From Rheinheimera baltica DSM 14885 (GTDB lineage Bacteria > Pseudomonadota > Gammaproteobacteria > Enterobacterales > Alteromonadaceae), in assembly GCF_000425345.1 (NCBI RefSeq), contig NZ_AUDG01000001.1, positions 62,001 through 126,000 on the forward strand: a DNA stretch of 64,000 nucleotides. Reading direction: 5' to 3'. The first letter of the stretch is position 1. Each line of letters begins with the position of its first letter. A program made the translations under genes and the position numbers. This document shows positions 46,185-55,597 of this stretch, piece by piece. The notes under the pieces are model-generated. The model was not told the origin of the DNA. It saw nothing but the letters and a program-made list of their open reading frames with translations, and searched no databases.

Positions 46185-46274
46185 ATGCGTTTAGCTACTG
46201 TTCTGAACATTATTGTCCTCGTGGTCGTGGTGATTATTAATCTCCGCGGGGGCGGTGTTTTGGAAAAAAAGTAG
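46185..46274 (+). CDS. ilvL: ilv operon leader peptide
   Basis: A 29-residue frame, too short for most gene finders, runs from ATG to TAG. Its middle reads LNIIVLVVVVIINL: within 14 codons there are five Val, four Ile and three Leu. This is the hallmark of an IlvL-type attenuation leader, in which slow translation of branched-chain codons prevents termination. It lies 18 bases before a strong terminator hairpin and about 100 bases before ilvG. A possible promoter is TTGACT at 46079 or an extended -10 (TGTATAAC) ending at 46143. Confidence 0.88.
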   Translation: MRLATVLNIIVLVVVVIINLRGGGVLEKK

Positions 46275-46292
46275 CTTAAGGCGAAATCCAAC

Positions 46293-46324
46293 AAAACCCC
46301 CGCTCCGCAAGGACCGGGGGTTTT
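46293..46324 (+). terminator. Attenuator terminator of the ilv operon
   Basis: AAAACCCCCG pairs with CGGGGGTTTT around a 12-base loop, directly after the ilv leader peptide. The T-run is short (TTTTGTCGTTT). The position between leader and ilvG fits transcription attenuation controlled by charged Val, Ile and Leu tRNAs. Confidence 0.85.
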
Positions 46325-46372
46325 GTCGTTTCCGGGCCTTGTAAAAGCGGGTTAGCAAACAGAGGAACAACA

Positions 46373-48028
46373 ATGAAAGGCGCAGAATTGGTACTGCAGG
46401 TGCTGCAACAACACGGGGTAGAGACCATTTTCGGCTACCCTGGCGGCGCTATTATGCCTATTTACGATGCCCTGTATCAAAGCACGGTAAAACACTATCT
46501 GTGCCGGCACGAACAGGGCGGAGCGTTTTCTGCCATTGGCTTCGCCCGCGCCTCCGGCAAGGTTGGCGTGTGCATGGCAACCTCCGGGCCGGGGGCGACT
46601 AACCTTATCACTTCGCTGGCTGACGCCATGCTGGACTCGGTGCCTGTTGTCGCCATTACCGGCCAGGTGCCGCAGGCCGTAATGGGCAGTGACGCGTTTC
46701 AGGAAATTGATGTACTTGGCTTAAGCCTCGCGGTAACCAAACACAGCTTTATGGTGCGTAGCGTAGAAGAGCTGGAAGCGACACTAAACCAAGCGTTTGC
46801 CATTGCCAAAAGCGGGCGCCCAGGCCCTGTTTTAGTAGACATCCCTAAAGACGTGCAGTTAGCAGAAATTGATTACCAGCCCCTAGCTAGCCATACACAA
46901 AAGGCAGTGTCGGTGCCTACGTCGCTGGCAAATGCCGCAAAGGCACGGGCACTTATTGCTGCGGCGAAAAAACCGATGGCGTATATCGGCGGTGGCGTGC
47001 ATATGGCCGGTGCCATGCCTCAGTTGCAGCAATTTTTGGCTGACAACCCAATGCCATCTGTTACCACATTAAAAGCTATGGGGTCGGTTGCAAAAGACAA
47101 TACACATTACATGGGCATGCTGGGTATGCATGGCACTCAGGCAGCCAATTTGGCCGTGCAGCAATGCGATTTATTAATTTGCTTAGGCGCGCGCTTTGAT
47201 GACCGGGTAACCGGCAACCTGCAAAAGTTTGCGCCGCACGCCAAAGTAATTCATGTCGATATCGACCCGGCTGAAATCAATAAAGTGCGCTTTGCTGATG
47301 CGGCATTGCTGGGCGATATGAAACAAATTTTACCGGCAATCTCGGCCAGCACAAACTGCGATGAGTGGTTAGCCCACTGCGCCACGTTAAAGCAGCAGCA
47401 TGGCTGGCGCTATGACCATCCGGGCGAACGTATTTATGCGCCGTTGATGTTAAAGCAGCTAAGTGAGCGCATGCCGGATAACAGCGTAGTGTGTTGTGAT
47501 GTTGGCCAACATCAAATGTGGGTTGCGCAACATATGCGCTTTAGCAGCCCGCGTAATCATTTATCCAGTGGTGGCTTAGGTACTATGGGCTTTGGCCTGC
47601 CTGCAGCCATTGGCGCAAAATTAGCCCGGCCACAAGATACGGTAATTACGGTATCAGGTGACGGCTCGTTTATGATGAACGTGCAAGAGCTCGCTACCAT
47701 TAAACGTTTTCGCCTGCCGGTAAAAATTGTCATTGTCGATAACCAGCGTTTAGGCATGGTAAAGCAGTGGCAACAGCTGTTTTTTAATGAGCGCTACAGC
47801 GAAACCGATTTATCTGACAACCCGGATTTTGTTGCATTGGCCGCCGCCTTTGCCATACCGGGCCACTGTATAACCCGCAAAGATGAAGTAGAAGGTGCAT
47901 TGGAAGCCATGTTTACCTGGCCCGGCCCTTACCTGCTGCATGTTTGTATTGATGACAAAGACAACGTCTGGCCGTTAGTACCGCCGGGAGCTGCCAATGA
48001 AGACATGATGACGGAGGCAAAAGCATGA
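46373..48028 (+). CDS. ilvG: Acetolactate synthase large subunit
   Basis: The protein has 551 residues. TPP-enzyme motifs: [13 protein letters not shown], catalytic Glu in [32 protein letters not shown], and the TPP/Mg motif [30 protein letters not shown]. Length and the paired small gene downstream identify it as IlvG of the IlvGM isozyme. It condenses pyruvate to acetolactate, or pyruvate with 2-oxobutyrate from IlvA. The frame is intact, unlike the frameshifted ilvG of E. coli K-12. Confidence 0.95.
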   Translation: MKGAELVLQVLQQHGVETIFGYPGGAIMPIYDALYQSTVKHYLCRHEQGGAFSAIGFARASGKVGVCMATSGPGATNLITSLADAMLDSVPVVAITGQVPQAVMGSDAFQEIDVLGLSLAVTKHSFMVRSVEELEATLNQAFAIAKSGRPGPVLVDIPKDVQLAEIDYQPLASHTQKAVSVPTSLANAAKARALIAAAKKPMAYIGGGVHMAGAMPQLQQFLADNPMPSVTTLKAMGSVAKDNTHYMGMLGMHGTQAANLAVQQCDLLICLGARFDDRVTGNLQKFAPHAKVIHVDIDPAEINKVRFADAALLGDMKQILPAISASTNCDEWLAHCATLKQQHGWRYDHPGERIYAPLMLKQLSERMPDNSVVCCDVGQHQMWVAQHMRFSSPRNHLSSGGLGTMGFGLPAAIGAKLARPQDTVITVSGDGSFMMNVQELATIKRFRLPVKIVIVDNQRLGMVKQWQQLFFNERYSETDLSDNPDFVALAAAFAIPGHCITRKDEVEGALEAMFTWPGPYLLHVCIDDKDNVWPLVPPGAANEDMMTEAKA

Positions 48029-48279
48029 ACCATGTACTAAATATCACCGCCAATAATACCCCGGCCGTTGTTGAGCGCCTGTTACAGGTTACCCGCTACC
48101 GCGGCTATGAACTGGCCGGCTTACAACTGGCACCGCGGGCTGACTCACGTAGCCTGAATATTACCCTGACGGTCAGCGGTGATAAGCCGATTCATTTATT
48201 AACCAGTCAACTGCATAAGCTGTATGACATCCAGCAACTGGAGCTGGTATCGGCTGAATTAGCCGTATTAAGTGCGTAA
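48025..48279 (+). CDS. ilvM: Acetolactate synthase small subunit (ACT domain)
   Basis: The protein has 84 residues forming one ACT domain ([63 protein letters not shown]). It overlaps the ilvG stop by four bases (ATGA). It corresponds to IlvM, the regulatory partner of IlvG. Confidence 0.92.
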   Translation: MNHVLNITANNTPAVVERLLQVTRYRGYELAGLQLAPRADSRSLNITLTVSGDKPIHLLTSQLHKLYDIQQLELVSAELAVLSA

Positions 48280-48329
48280 GCACCCTTTAACCCTATACTA
48301 GATATTTACTGAATACACGGAGTAGCACA

Positions 48330-50180
48330 ATGCCAAAGTTAAGATCCGCCACCGTTACCGAAGGCCGCAATATGGCGGGCGCCCGCGCACTGTGGCGAGC
48401 CACCGGTGTAAAAGACACCGATTTTGGCAAGCCGATTATTGCGGTAGTGAACTCGTTTTGCGAATTTGTACCCGGCCACGTGCACCTGCGTGATTTAGGC
48501 AAACTGGTAGCAAAAAGCATTGAAGAAGCTGGTGGCATTGCTAAAGAATTCAATACTATAGCCGTAGATGATGGCATTGCTATGGGCCACGGCGGCATGC
48601 TTTACAGTTTGCCATCTCGCGAGCTGATTGCTGACTCGGTAGAGTATATGGTAAACGCACACTGCGCTGATGCTATGGTGTGTATTTCTAACTGCGACAA
48701 GATCACCCCCGGTATGTTAATGGCCGCGATGCGCTTAAACGTACCGGCTATTTTTGTCTCCGGCGGACCGATGGAAGCGGGCAAAACCAAGCTATCGGAT
48801 CAAATTATCAAGCTGGATTTAGTTGATGCTATGGTGTCAGCCGCCGATCCTAAAGTCAGCGACAGCGACAGCGAGCAAATTGAGCGCAGCGCCTGCCCAA
48901 CCTGTGGCAGCTGCTCGGGCATGTTTACCGCCAACTCGATGAACTGTTTAGTCGAGGCCCTGGGTTTAGGCCAGCCGGGTAATGGCTCGCTGTTGGCCAC
49001 CCATGCTGATCGTAAAGAGCTGTTTGTACAGGCTGGTTTCAGAATTATGGAACTGTGCAACCGTTGGTATAAAAATGATGATGCCAGCGCTTTACCGCGT
49101 AATATCGCCAATAAAACCGCTTTTGAAAACGCCATGATGTTAGATATCGCCATGGGCGGCTCTACTAATACGGTACTGCATTTACTGGCCGCGGCTATTG
49201 AAGCCGAAGTCGATTTTGGCATGGCCGACATCGACCGTTTATCACGCATCGTGCCGCACTTGTGTAAAGTAGCGCCGTCGACACAGAAATACCATATGGA
49301 AGATGTACACCGCGCAGGTGGTGTTATGGGTATTTTGGCGGAACTTAACCGTGCCGGTTTATTAAACCCTAACGTACCGCATGTCGCGGGCAATAGCTTG
49401 GGTGCAGTGCTGGAGCAATGGGATATTGCAACCACCAGCAACGAAGACGCCAGACAAATGTATTTAGCCGGCCCGGCAGGTATTCGCACCACGCAGGCAT
49501 TTTCGCAAAACTGTCGTTACCCCACTCTGGATGACGATCGCGTAGACGGCTGTATTCGCAGTAAAGAGCATGCCTATTCGCAGGATGGCGGCTTAGCCGT
49601 ATTGTTTGGCAACCTGGCGCCGCAAGGCTGTATTGTTAAAACCGCTGGGGTAGAAAAAGAGAATTTAGTGTTTACCGGCCGCGCGCGTATTTTTGAAAGC
49701 CAGGACGACGCAGTAGACGCTATTTTAAAAGGCAACGTGGTTGCAGGTGATGCTGTGATTATTCGCTACGAAGGCCCTAAAGGTGGCCCGGGCATGCAGG
49801 AAATGTTGTACCCCACCAGCTACTTAAAGTCGATGGGCTTAGGTAAAGCCTGTGCTTTAATCACAGACGGCCGTTTTTCTGGTGGTACTTCTGGTTTGTC
49901 TATTGGCCACGTTTCACCAGAAGCCGCCAGTGGTGGTGCTATCGCCTTAGTAGAAGAAGGCGATCGAATCGAAATTGATATTCCGCAGCGCAAAATTGGT
50001 ATTGCCGTAAGTGATGAGGTGCTGGCACAGCGCCGTGCTGCGATGGATGCCAAAGGCAAGTTAGGCTGGAAGCCAGAGAACCGCCAACGCGTTGTTAGCA
50101 CTGCATTGAAAGCCTATGCCTTACTGGCAAGCAGTGCGGATAAGGGCGCAGTAAGAGATTTAAGCAAGTTAGAAGAATAA
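48330..50180 (+). CDS. ilvD: Dihydroxy-acid dehydratase
   Basis: The protein has 616 residues, normal for the enzyme. Iron-sulfur Cys motifs are [19 protein letters not shown] and [20 protein letters not shown]. Further blocks are [28 protein letters not shown]-like and [22 protein letters not shown]. It makes the 2-oxo acids of valine and isoleucine. ilvE is not between ilvM and ilvD, unlike E. coli ilvGMEDA. The stop codon coincides with the first bases of a 278-bp tandem repeat. Confidence 0.97.
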   Translation: MPKLRSATVTEGRNMAGARALWRATGVKDTDFGKPIIAVVNSFCEFVPGHVHLRDLGKLVAKSIEEAGGIAKEFNTIAVDDGIAMGHGGMLYSLPSRELIADSVEYMVNAHCADAMVCISNCDKITPGMLMAAMRLNVPAIFVSGGPMEAGKTKLSDQIIKLDLVDAMVSAADPKVSDSDSEQIERSACPTCGSCSGMFTANSMNCLVEALGLGQPGNGSLLATHADRKELFVQAGFRIMELCNRWYKNDDASALPRNIANKTAFENAMMLDIAMGGSTNTVLHLLAAAIEAEVDFGMADIDRLSRIVPHLCKVAPSTQKYHMEDVHRAGGVMGILAELNRAGLLNPNVPHVAGNSLGAVLEQWDIATTSNEDARQMYLAGPAGIRTTQAFSQNCRYPTLDDDRVDGCIRSKEHAYSQDGGLAVLFGNLAPQGCIVKTAGVEKENLVFTGRARIFESQDDAVDAILKGNVVAGDAVIIRYEGPKGGPGMQEMLYPTSYLKSMGLGKACALITDGRFSGGTSGLSIGHVSPEAASGGAIALVEEGDRIEIDIPQRKIGIAVSDEVLAQRRAAMDAKGKLGWKPENRQRVVSTALKAYALLASSADKGAVRDLSKLEE

Positions 50181-50460
50181 GCAGCAAAACTTGAGACGAA
50201 GGGACAAGGTGTACTTTCGCAGCAGCGGCAGGGATGCCGCGCAGGCTGAAAGGGCACAGGGATGTGCTCCTTGAAGGCGGCGAAGAAAGTATTTCCTTGG
50301 CGCTGAGTTTAAACCTGAGCCTTAGGCTGCGACAGGCAACAACACGCGGGGACGTTGTAAATACGTCCATGTAAACTCTTCTCCAGACTCCCTGCTGGAG
50401 AGGCCCCGCTTTGTTGTCACCTGTCTTCGCTTGAAACTTAAGTGTGTCGACTGGCACAAG
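50179..50460. repeat. Intergenic tandem repeat, copy 1
   Basis: The first of two nearly identical ~280-base units (period 278). It begins on the ilvD stop codon. The unit ends in GGCACAAG. Near its ends GAAGGGACAAGGTG faces CACCTGTCTTCGC, an imperfect inverted pair, and inside it GTACTTTCGC faces GCGAAGAAAGTA. It could therefore fold into one large structured RNA. Short open frames inside it are not convincing genes. Confidence 0.85.
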
Positions 50461-50738
50461 CAGCATAACTTAAGACGAAGGGACAGGTGTACTTTCGCAG
50501 CAGCGGCAGGGATGCCGCGCAGGCTGAAAGGGCACAGGGATGTGCTCCTTGAAGGCGGCGAAGAAAGTATTTCCTTGGCGCTGAGTTTAAATCTGAGCCT
50601 TAGCCTACGACAGGCAACAACACGCGGGGACGTTGTAAATACGTCCATGTAAACTCTTCTCCAGCCTCCCTGCTGGAGAGGCCCCGCTTAGTTGCCACCT
50701 GTCTTCGCTTGAAATTTAAACGTGTCGGTTGGCACAAG
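50458..50738. repeat. Intergenic tandem repeat, copy 2
   Basis: The second unit differs from copy 1 by one deleted base (ACAGGTG for ACAAGGTG) and a few substitutions, mostly near the 3' end. It carries the same terminal inverted pair and the string GGGGACGTTGTAAATACGTCC. It ends 22 bases before the ilvA start. The inverted-repeat arms of copy 2 match each other better (GGGACAGGTG / CACCTGTC) than those of copy 1. Confidence 0.85.
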
Positions 50739-50760
50739 CATAAAAAGCAGTGGAGCAACA

Positions 50761-52329
50761 ATGAACAACCTGGCAACAGTCACGACAATGCTGACAGATA
50801 CCGATCTAATGCAGCAGTATCTGCGAGAAATTCTGCTGTCGCCGGTATATCAGGCAGCGGTAGAAACCCCTCTGGATGCCATGACCAAACTAAGCCAGCG
50901 CCTGGGCCACAATGTGCTGTTAAAGCGCGAAGATAAACAGCCGGTGTACTCGTTTAAATTGCGTGGTGCTTTTCATAAATTACACAAAGTAAAACTACAG
51001 AGCCCCGATGCCAGCGTGGTATGCGCGTCAGCTGGCAACCATGCCCAAGGCGTGGCGTTGTCGGCCAGCAAACTGGGTATCAACGCCACCATCGTTATGC
51101 CCATTACTACGCCAGAAATAAAGGTCGCGGCGGTAAAGGCATTGGGCGGTAACGTGGTGCTACACGGCACCGCGTTTGACGAAGCCAATAGTTATGCCAT
51201 TAACCTGGCCAAGAACGAAGGCGCTATTTACATCCCACCCTTTGACGATGCCGATGTGATTGCCGGCCAAGGTACTGTAGCCAAAGAGCTATTAAGCCAA
51301 CATAACCACTTAGATACCGTGTTTATTCCCGTAGGCGGTGGCGGCATTCTGGCGGGTATGGCGGTGTACATTAAAGCCATTCAGCCCAATGTGCGGGTTA
51401 TCGGTGTTGAGCCAGAAGACGCGGCTTGTTTAAAAGCCGCCATGGCCGCAGGCGAGCCGGTAACGCTGGAACGCGTGGGGTTATTTGCCGACGGTGTTGC
51501 CGTAAAGCGTATTGGTAGCGAAAATTTCAACCTGGCTAAACGCTTTTGCGATGAAGTGGTTACCGTATCCAGCGATGAAATTTGCGCCGCTATTAAAGAT
51601 ATTTTCGACGATTTACGTGCCGTGGCCGAACCGGCTGGCGCACTGGCACTGGCTGGGCTTAAAAAATACAGCCAGCAACTAAAAAACAGTACTTTAGCTA
51701 AACCTCAGCAATTGGCTGCAGTGTTAAGCGGTGCCAATTTAAACTTTGATACACTGCGCTATGTGTCGGAACGCTGCGAACTGGGCGAGAAAAAAGAAGC
51801 GGTATTTGCTGTTACCATACCGGAAGAAAAAGGCAGTTTCCGCCGCTTTTGCCAAACGCTGGGTGGCCGCGCCATTACCGAATTTAACTACCGTTACGCC
51901 AGCGACAATAAAGCACACATTTTTGTCGGCATTAAACTGCGTCATGGACGGCAGGAACTAAACACCGTCACCAAATTGCTTACTGATGCCGGCTATGAAT
52001 ATCAGGACTTGTCTGATGACGAACTGGCCAAACTGCACGTACGCCATATGGTCGGTGGTATGCCACCCCGTGCGCTACAAGAACAGGTGTATCAGTTTAA
52101 CTTTCCGGAATATCCGGGCGCCTTAATGAATTTTTTAAATACCCTGGGCGAGCACTGGAATATTACGCTGTTTCATTACCGTAACCACGGCGCCGCCACC
52201 GGCGATGTACTGGCTGGCTTTGAAGCCGCCAGCCACGACGACATTGCTGCTTATTTAGACAAACTGGGTTATCAGTATCAGCAGGTGAGCAATAACCGCA
52301 GCTACCAGACATTTTTAACCTCGGGTTAA
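50761..52329 (+). CDS. ilvA: Threonine ammonia-lyase, biosynthetic
   Basis: The start is ATG 50761 with GGAG upstream, giving 522 residues; a longer frame reaches into the repeat. The PLP fold has LLKREDKQPVYSFKLRGAF (PLP Lys in SFKLRGA), ASAGNHAQGVALSA and PVGGGGILAGMAVYIKAI. Two ACT-like regulatory domains fill about 335-520. It converts threonine to 2-oxobutyrate and is normally inhibited by isoleucine. It completes ilvGMDA, although the 580-bp repeat region separates it from ilvD. Confidence 0.95.
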   Translation: MNNLATVTTMLTDTDLMQQYLREILLSPVYQAAVETPLDAMTKLSQRLGHNVLLKREDKQPVYSFKLRGAFHKLHKVKLQSPDASVVCASAGNHAQGVALSASKLGINATIVMPITTPEIKVAAVKALGGNVVLHGTAFDEANSYAINLAKNEGAIYIPPFDDADVIAGQGTVAKELLSQHNHLDTVFIPVGGGGILAGMAVYIKAIQPNVRVIGVEPEDAACLKAAMAAGEPVTLERVGLFADGVAVKRIGSENFNLAKRFCDEVVTVSSDEICAAIKDIFDDLRAVAEPAGALALAGLKKYSQQLKNSTLAKPQQLAAVLSGANLNFDTLRYVSERCELGEKKEAVFAVTIPEEKGSFRRFCQTLGGRAITEFNYRYASDNKAHIFVGIKLRHGRQELNTVTKLLTDAGYEYQDLSDDELAKLHVRHMVGGMPPRALQEQVYQFNFPEYPGALMNFLNTLGEHWNITLFHYRNHGAATGDVLAGFEAASHDDIAAYLDKLGYQYQQVSNNRSYQTFLTSG

Positions 52330-52396
52330 GCAACATAATTGTTACTTTTATGCCATAGCAGGTAAGATAACACCTTGTCTGCTGTGGATTAGAACA

Positions 52397-53047
52397 ATGC
52401 CAAAGCCCTATTACTTTTACACTACTTTACTGATTGCATTGCTGATTTTTGTCGCTTGCTTAATGATGAACGGCCCAATGCGGCCTGGCTTACCTGTGGC
52501 TAATGACCTGGTTACCCGCATGGCATACATCAACGCTAACCTTACACTGTGGCAATGGGGCTGGCTTAGCTGGATGGTAGCTGCACTTAGCTTGCTGGCT
52601 TTTGCGGTGATGTTATCAACCGAGCTTCCCCACGGTGCAGCCCGACAGTATGGCGTGCTTCTGGTTGCCTTAGGCATGGCACCGGATTTAATGGCCGAAA
52701 CCCTGTTCGCCTTTGTGATGCCACAAATATCTATTGCCAATATCGCTTTACTGCAATTTATCGACAACCTGGCGATGCACTTAACCGGTTTCCTTGGCAA
52801 TGGTTTGTATAACCTTGGCGGGATGGTGTTAACGCTGGCGCTACTTAAACAGCAACCGGCACTTAAGCTGTGGCTGTCTCCTGGCATTCTAGCCTGGATA
52901 CTGGGGCTGGGGTTATCTGTTGCCATTGCGCTACAGCAATTAACATTGGCAGAGTATTTTACTGCTGCCAGCATGGTATTAAGTACCGCGTGGTTTGTAT
53001 TAATTGCCTGGAAGCTATGGGGAGCGAGCAATGTACGCCGCACTTAA
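52397..53047 (+). CDS. Multi-pass membrane protein of unknown function
   Basis: The protein has 216 residues with about six helices (9-26, 52-73, 85-108, 120-150, 160-181, 190-208). I do not recognise a named family. It overlaps the next gene by 17 bases, so the two membrane proteins are probably co-expressed. Short conserved-looking blocks include WQWGWLSWMVAALSLLAFAV and LFAFVMPQISIANIALLQFID. Confidence 0.65.
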   Translation: MPKPYYFYTTLLIALLIFVACLMMNGPMRPGLPVANDLVTRMAYINANLTLWQWGWLSWMVAALSLLAFAVMLSTELPHGAARQYGVLLVALGMAPDLMAETLFAFVMPQISIANIALLQFIDNLAMHLTGFLGNGLYNLGGMVLTLALLKQQPALKLWLSPGILAWILGLGLSVAIALQQLTLAEYFTAASMVLSTAWFVLIAWKLWGASNVRRT

Positions 53048-53516
53048 AGTAGTGCATTTAGGCTCGTTGATTATGTGGTTAGGCCCGGCTATTGGGTCCT
53101 GGCTGGTTCTGCGCTACATGCAGCAGCATGAAGGTGAATTATCGCCCGCGACAGCGAAGGTTTATCGGGTGTTTTTCTGGACGATTACACTAGAGCATAT
53201 TGCGCTTTGTACCTTACTGCTAAGCGGTGCCACTATGGCATTTCACTACGGCTTTATTGCCATGCCGTGGTTGCAGCAAAAGCTATGGTTAGTCATGCTG
53301 CTCATCGTGCCACTGGAAATTGTCGATATTTGGCTGGGTAACTGGAAGGCAAAGAAAATCACCGAGAAACGCAGTGCAGGCGCTGAACTTAGTCAGCGCG
53401 AACAGGCGATGATTAGTTTCTACCACAAAGGCTTTACCAACCTGGCACTGATAACCTTGCCTGTTACCGTGTTAGTAATTATGTGGCTGGCCGTATCCAA
53501 GCAAACCTTATGGTAA
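53031..53516 (+). CDS. DUF2269-like membrane protein
   Basis: The start is ATG 53031 with GGGAG seven bases upstream, giving 161 residues. There are four helices, with a His in the first (LKVVHLGSLIMWLGPAIGSWLVLRYM) and another in TLEHIALCTLLLSGATMAFHYG. This resembles the DUF2269/CopD-type four-helix membrane proteins, where His residues may bind heme or metal. It overlaps the preceding membrane gene. Function unknown. Confidence 0.68.
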   Translation: MYAALKVVHLGSLIMWLGPAIGSWLVLRYMQQHEGELSPATAKVYRVFFWTITLEHIALCTLLLSGATMAFHYGFIAMPWLQQKLWLVMLLIVPLEIVDIWLGNWKAKKITEKRSAGAELSQREQAMISFYHKGFTNLALITLPVTVLVIMWLAVSKQTLW

Positions 53517-53683
53517 AACCCAACACATACTCAGCAGGTTATACTGCTACTTAGCCCCAGCTAAAGCCTGCAACAGTGCTTTATTTATTATCAACACGAC
53601 AAACTGGGTCCGTTAGGTCAAAAACGATGGTAACAATATCTTCCCTTGCTCCAGGCCAAGGGCAATCGCTACTGAAGTTACCG

Positions 53684-53860
53684 TCAGTGCGGTTGCCAGC
53701 GCCAGTTACGAATTTCCGGCATATCCTGGCTGTGTTGGTTAATGTAACTTTTGTGCTCAAGCAATTTATCGCTGAGTTGGTGCTTTAGCGCCTGGCCTGT
53801 TTCGCCGGTCTGCGGCAGGCGATCAATGATGTCCATCACCAGATGGAAGCGGTCAAGATC
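53684..53860 (-). pseudogene. C-terminal remnant of a phosphoketolase gene
   Basis: A short minus-strand frame reads DLDRFHLVMDIIDRLPQTG, then DKLLEHKSYINQHSQDMPEIRNWRW. This is the conserved C-terminal end of xylulose-5-phosphate/fructose-6-phosphate phosphoketolase (family form NDLDRFHLVMDVIDR...EHGEDMPEIRDWxW), which is about 790 residues long. The rest of the gene is missing; upstream (53861-54104) I see no matching sequence. It is a deletion relic in the 588-bp gap between the DUF2269-like gene and the DUF2059 gene. Confidence 0.8.
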
Positions 53861-54104
53861 TCGAATAAAGTTGCAGCGTTTTTTACTCTGCATTTAATGG
53901 TATTGTCGAGGTTTTGTGTAAGCATCTAAGATAGACGCGCAACGCTGGAGCTATATTCTCTACATTAAATTTACAACGCTACGTATTGCTAGTGTAAAAT
54001 AACGCACGTTGCCGCTGCTAGCTGCCTCAAGGTAGGGGCGATGTAATAAATTACACGCAAACGACTACAGTGCAACGGACCTTTAACTCACTCCCGGAAA
54101 AGAA

Positions 54105-54572
54105 ATGAAATTAATCAAAATTAGCCTCATATTACTTTGTTTTAGCGTTTCGACTATGTCTATAGCGGACCCAGCAGCTGAAAAAGAGGCCGAAAAATTA
54201 TTAAACATCATGGGTATGGAAAATGCTTTGCAGCAATCCATGTCGCAAATGATCGATATTCAGTTGCAACAAAATCAGGCATTAGCACCGTATAAAGATG
54301 TGATGATGGCCTTTTTTGCTAAGCATATGAGCTATGAAAGCTTAAAGCCGGATATGTTGAGAATTTATGCCGACGCTTTTACCGCTGCGGAACTACGTGA
54401 ACTCAATAACTTTTATGCTACAGACGTAGGCAAAAAAACCATTCAACAAATGCCTACACTAATGGCTCAAGGGGCGCAAATTGGCGCTGCACGTGTACAG
54501 CAAAATATTGGTGAGCTGCAGGCGATGATAAAAGCCGAAGCCGAACGTATTAAGGCACTACAGCAACAATAA
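54105..54572 (+). CDS. DUF2059 periplasmic protein
   Basis: The protein has 155 residues with a signal peptide (ISLILLCFSVSTMSIA). The DUF2059 region spans about 70-130 (HMSYESLKPDMLRIYADAFTAAELRELNNFYATDVGKKTIQQMP). The whole mature protein is helical. Function unknown. GGAAAAG lies before the ATG. A 9-bp hairpin follows shortly after the stop. Confidence 0.88.
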   Translation: MKLIKISLILLCFSVSTMSIADPAAEKEAEKLLNIMGMENALQQSMSQMIDIQLQQNQALAPYKDVMMAFFAKHMSYESLKPDMLRIYADAFTAAELRELNNFYATDVGKKTIQQMPTLMAQGAQIGAARVQQNIGELQAMIKAEAERIKALQQQ

Positions 54573-54586
54573 ACCAAAGCGGAAAG

Positions 54587-54614
54587 GGCTGCCGTATCTA
54601 AAAGCACGGCAGCC
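54587..54614. terminator. Hairpin between convergent genes, possible terminator
   Basis: GGCTGCCGT pairs with ACGGCAGCC around a 10-base loop, 15 bases after the DUF2059 stop. No T-tract follows on either strand, so its efficiency as a terminator is uncertain. Confidence 0.5.
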
Positions 54615-54698
54615 AAGTTACGCAGTGGGAAAACGTCTATTAGACACAGCGCAATAATATGACTTGTGCGCCTAGCCAGTACAAATTGATGCTGATTC

Positions 54699-55262
54699 TC
54701 AGAAAACCAGCGACAACTGGGCGCCCACTGTAGTGCGACTAAAACGCTGGTTATCACCATTGTCTTGATAGTCAAATGGGTTTGATTGCTGCTGATAGCT
54801 GCGGTATTGCAAATTGTACCAATTGCCGTATATGTCTAACCGAATGTTGTCATGCACTTTAAGCTCAAGCCCGGTTCTAACCATGGCATGACAACAAATG
54901 TCATTACTACTGTCTACCCACTCTATCAAACTACCATTTAAATCAAATCCAGCTTGAAAATATGGGCTCAGCCGCCAGTCCATGCCCAGCCGACCGTATA
55001 AAAACAGCGGTCTTATGCGGCCATCATTATAGTCAGCCGGTTGCTGCTTTAACGTTATTCGCTGATAACTTAAGCCTAACTGCATGTAAAAGTCTGTGCG
55101 ATCAACATTACGCAGACCAAGCGAAAAACCGCTGGTTTTTGCTTTATCACCAACTTCACTAAATACTGAAATAACTTTCTGGCTATCGCCAAACTCTGCC
55201 TGCGCTGCAGGTACAAACAGGGCACCCATCAAAGCCAACCCTGCTACAACTAATCTGCACAT
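54699..55262 (-). CDS. Small outer-membrane beta-barrel protein
   Basis: I favour the ATG at 55262 (187 residues) because AAGAG lies seven bases upstream; ATG 55268 is close behind. A signal peptide ends at about VPAAQA. Eight or so amphipathic strands follow (SGFSLGLRNV, DFYMQLGLSYQRITL, RPLFLYGRLGMDWRL, YFQAGFDLNGSLIEWV, MVRTGLELKVHDNIRLDIYGNWYNLQYRSY) and the chain ends VGAQLSLVF. It resembles small OmpA/OmpW-sized barrels, but I recognise no specific family. Adjacent Cys (DICCHA) sit in a loop. Confidence 0.72.
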   Translation of the reverse strand: MCRLVVAGLALMGALFVPAAQAEFGDSQKVISVFSEVGDKAKTSGFSLGLRNVDRTDFYMQLGLSYQRITLKQQPADYNDGRIRPLFLYGRLGMDWRLSPYFQAGFDLNGSLIEWVDSSNDICCHAMVRTGLELKVHDNIRLDIYGNWYNLQYRSYQQQSNPFDYQDNGDNQRFSRTTVGAQLSLVF

Positions 55263-55400
55263 GTACATACTCTTAGTTAACAAAAAATACAAAATGGCGC
55301 GGATTCTAACCGAAAGGTATGTTTGATGAAAGAGAAAAACCAGCCTACGTTTGATAGCGCACAGAGCCTGATTTTAACCTGTACTAACATCATCAGGAAA

Positions 55401-55454
55401 GCCATTGCTCAAAGCCATAGTTCAAAACCATAGTTCAAAACCATAGTTCAAAAA
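55401..55454. repeat. Short tandem repeat (13-14 bp units)
   Basis: CCATAGTTCAAAA occurs three times in a row, preceded by a diverged unit GCCATTGCTCAAA. It lies in the 335-bp gap upstream of ppk2, which otherwise shows no gene. Slippage would change the copy number. An effect on ppk2 expression is possible but unproven. Confidence 0.75.
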
Positions 55455-55597
55455 CCAGAGTTACCCCCATCAAAGTACATCCGCATGTGCTTAAGGTATG
55501 CAAAAGAGCAGGGTGAAAAACACATCTGCTCTATACTCTTTACAGTGTTACCCCCGTTACCTGAGGCTGGAGTTCACCAGCACACCAAGGAGAAATA

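Noticed and set aside
46185-46274. Leader frame as a small membrane protein
   Set aside because: The hydrophobic run is explained by Ile, Val and Leu control codons directly before a terminator and ilvG.
48800-49492. Long minus-strand frame (230 residues) inside ilvD
   Set aside because: It is antisense to conserved ilvD motifs and has no independent support.
50431-50652. Short open frames inside the ilvD-ilvA repeats (both strands)
   Set aside because: They follow the repeat period, overlap each other on both strands, have no ribosome site and no protein-like pattern.
52417-53043. Long minus-strand frame (208 residues) opposite the membrane protein gene
   Set aside because: It is the antisense shadow of 52397-53047; the plus frame has clear membrane helices and an overlapping downstream gene.
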